The position numbers and the translations under genes were made by a program. Below the pieces are notes generated by a model. The model was not told the DNA's origin, made no database searches, and saw only the letters and a list, made by a program, of their open reading frames with translations. From Nitriliruptoraceae bacterium (GTDB lineage: Bacteria; Actinomycetota; Nitriliruptoria; Nitriliruptorales; Nitriliruptoraceae), in the NCBI GenBank assembly GCA_007123425.1, contig SKLC01000047.1, positions 1 to 6,448 on the forward strand: 6,448 bases of DNA. The letters run 5' to 3'. Shown here piece by piece: positions 6,140 through 6,448 of the stretch; positions within the stretch are counted from its first letter, which is position 1; every line of letters starts with the position of its first letter.

Positions 6140-6448
6140 TCACCCCCAGCCCTCGCCGGCACCGGGGCCCTCCTCCGCGGGCTGGGCACGCGCCAGGGCC
6201 CGCAGCAGATGGCGCAGATCGTCGACCTCGAGCCCGTGGCGTCGGGGCACGCGCGCCGCGGTGCGCCGAAGCCGATCGTCGTGCAGCCCCGTGGCGACCT
6301 CGAGATCGAAGGCCTCCAGCACGCGGGCGCTGTCCACCTCGTCAGCGGCTCGCAGCCGCTGCGTGGCGACGCGGCCCAGCGACACCTGCACCCGCAGCCA
6401 CGTGCGCAGGGGCAGCGCGGCCAGGCGGCCGCGGGCGGGCTCGTCGAC
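6140..6448 (-). CDS. C-terminal 102 residues of an unrecognised helical protein
   Basis: The frame is open from the right edge to a TGA at 6142-6140, and its third positions are almost all G or C, as in the neighbouring genes. A GTG at 6391 lies inside it, but the reading frame continues without a stop to the edge, in a segment including RLAALPLRTWLRVQVSLGR (8-26). The true start is therefore probably outside the window. The sequence is rich in Arg, Leu, Ala and Asp/Glu, looks alpha-helical (about residues 8-88), and ends in a Gly/Pro/Glu tail (89-102). I recognise no domain, and it is not the end of polynucleotide phosphorylase, which often precedes this M16 gene in actinobacteria. It lies 58 bases upstream of the M16 gene on the same strand and is likely co-transcribed. 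Confidence 0.6.
   Translation of the reverse strand, partial: VDEPARGRLAALPLRTWLRVQVSLGRVATQRLRAADEVDSARVLEAFDLEVATGLHDDRLRRTAARVPRRHGLEVDDLRHLLRALARAQPAEEGPGAGEGWG

Overview
The window is about 70% GC or more by eye, with codon third positions that are almost all G or C, and all five visible starts are GTG behind a purine-rich ribosome binding site. Together with the pairing of dapB and an M16 peptidase, this suggests a high-GC Actinomycetota-type bacterium, possibly a deep-branching class. The class assignment is inference and no ribosomal marker is present.

Layout: (1) 1-579, minus strand: the N-terminal part of a protein built of 35-residue pentatricopeptide-like repeats, running off the left edge. 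(2) 580-800: a divergent intergenic region with a small GC-rich hairpin. (3) 801-1715, plus strand: ribonuclease Z, with every metal ligand in place. (4) 1716-1758: a short convergent gap with a GC-rich inverted repeat. (5) Minus strand, read from right to left: the C-terminal end of an unrecognised protein (6448-6140), an M16 zinc peptidase (6081-4816), a short alpha-glucan phosphorylase (4733-2586) and dapB (2544-1759). The gaps of 58, 82 and 41 bases fit a single operon.

How the genes fit together: RNase Z matures tRNA 3' ends. The repeat protein facing it belongs to a fold best known from organellar RNA processing, so a functional link is tempting but unproven. In the minus-strand operon, dapB makes the lysine and diaminopimelate precursor for the cell wall, and the M16 peptidase is its frequent actinobacterial neighbour. 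The glycogen/maltodextrin phosphorylase sits between them as an apparent insertion. The strongest non-coding signal is a 16-bp hairpin whose apical loop holds the glgP stop codon and whose foot lies 7 bases before the dapB Shine-Dalgarno sequence.

Nothing resembles a mobile element, CRISPR array, tRNA or rRNA.
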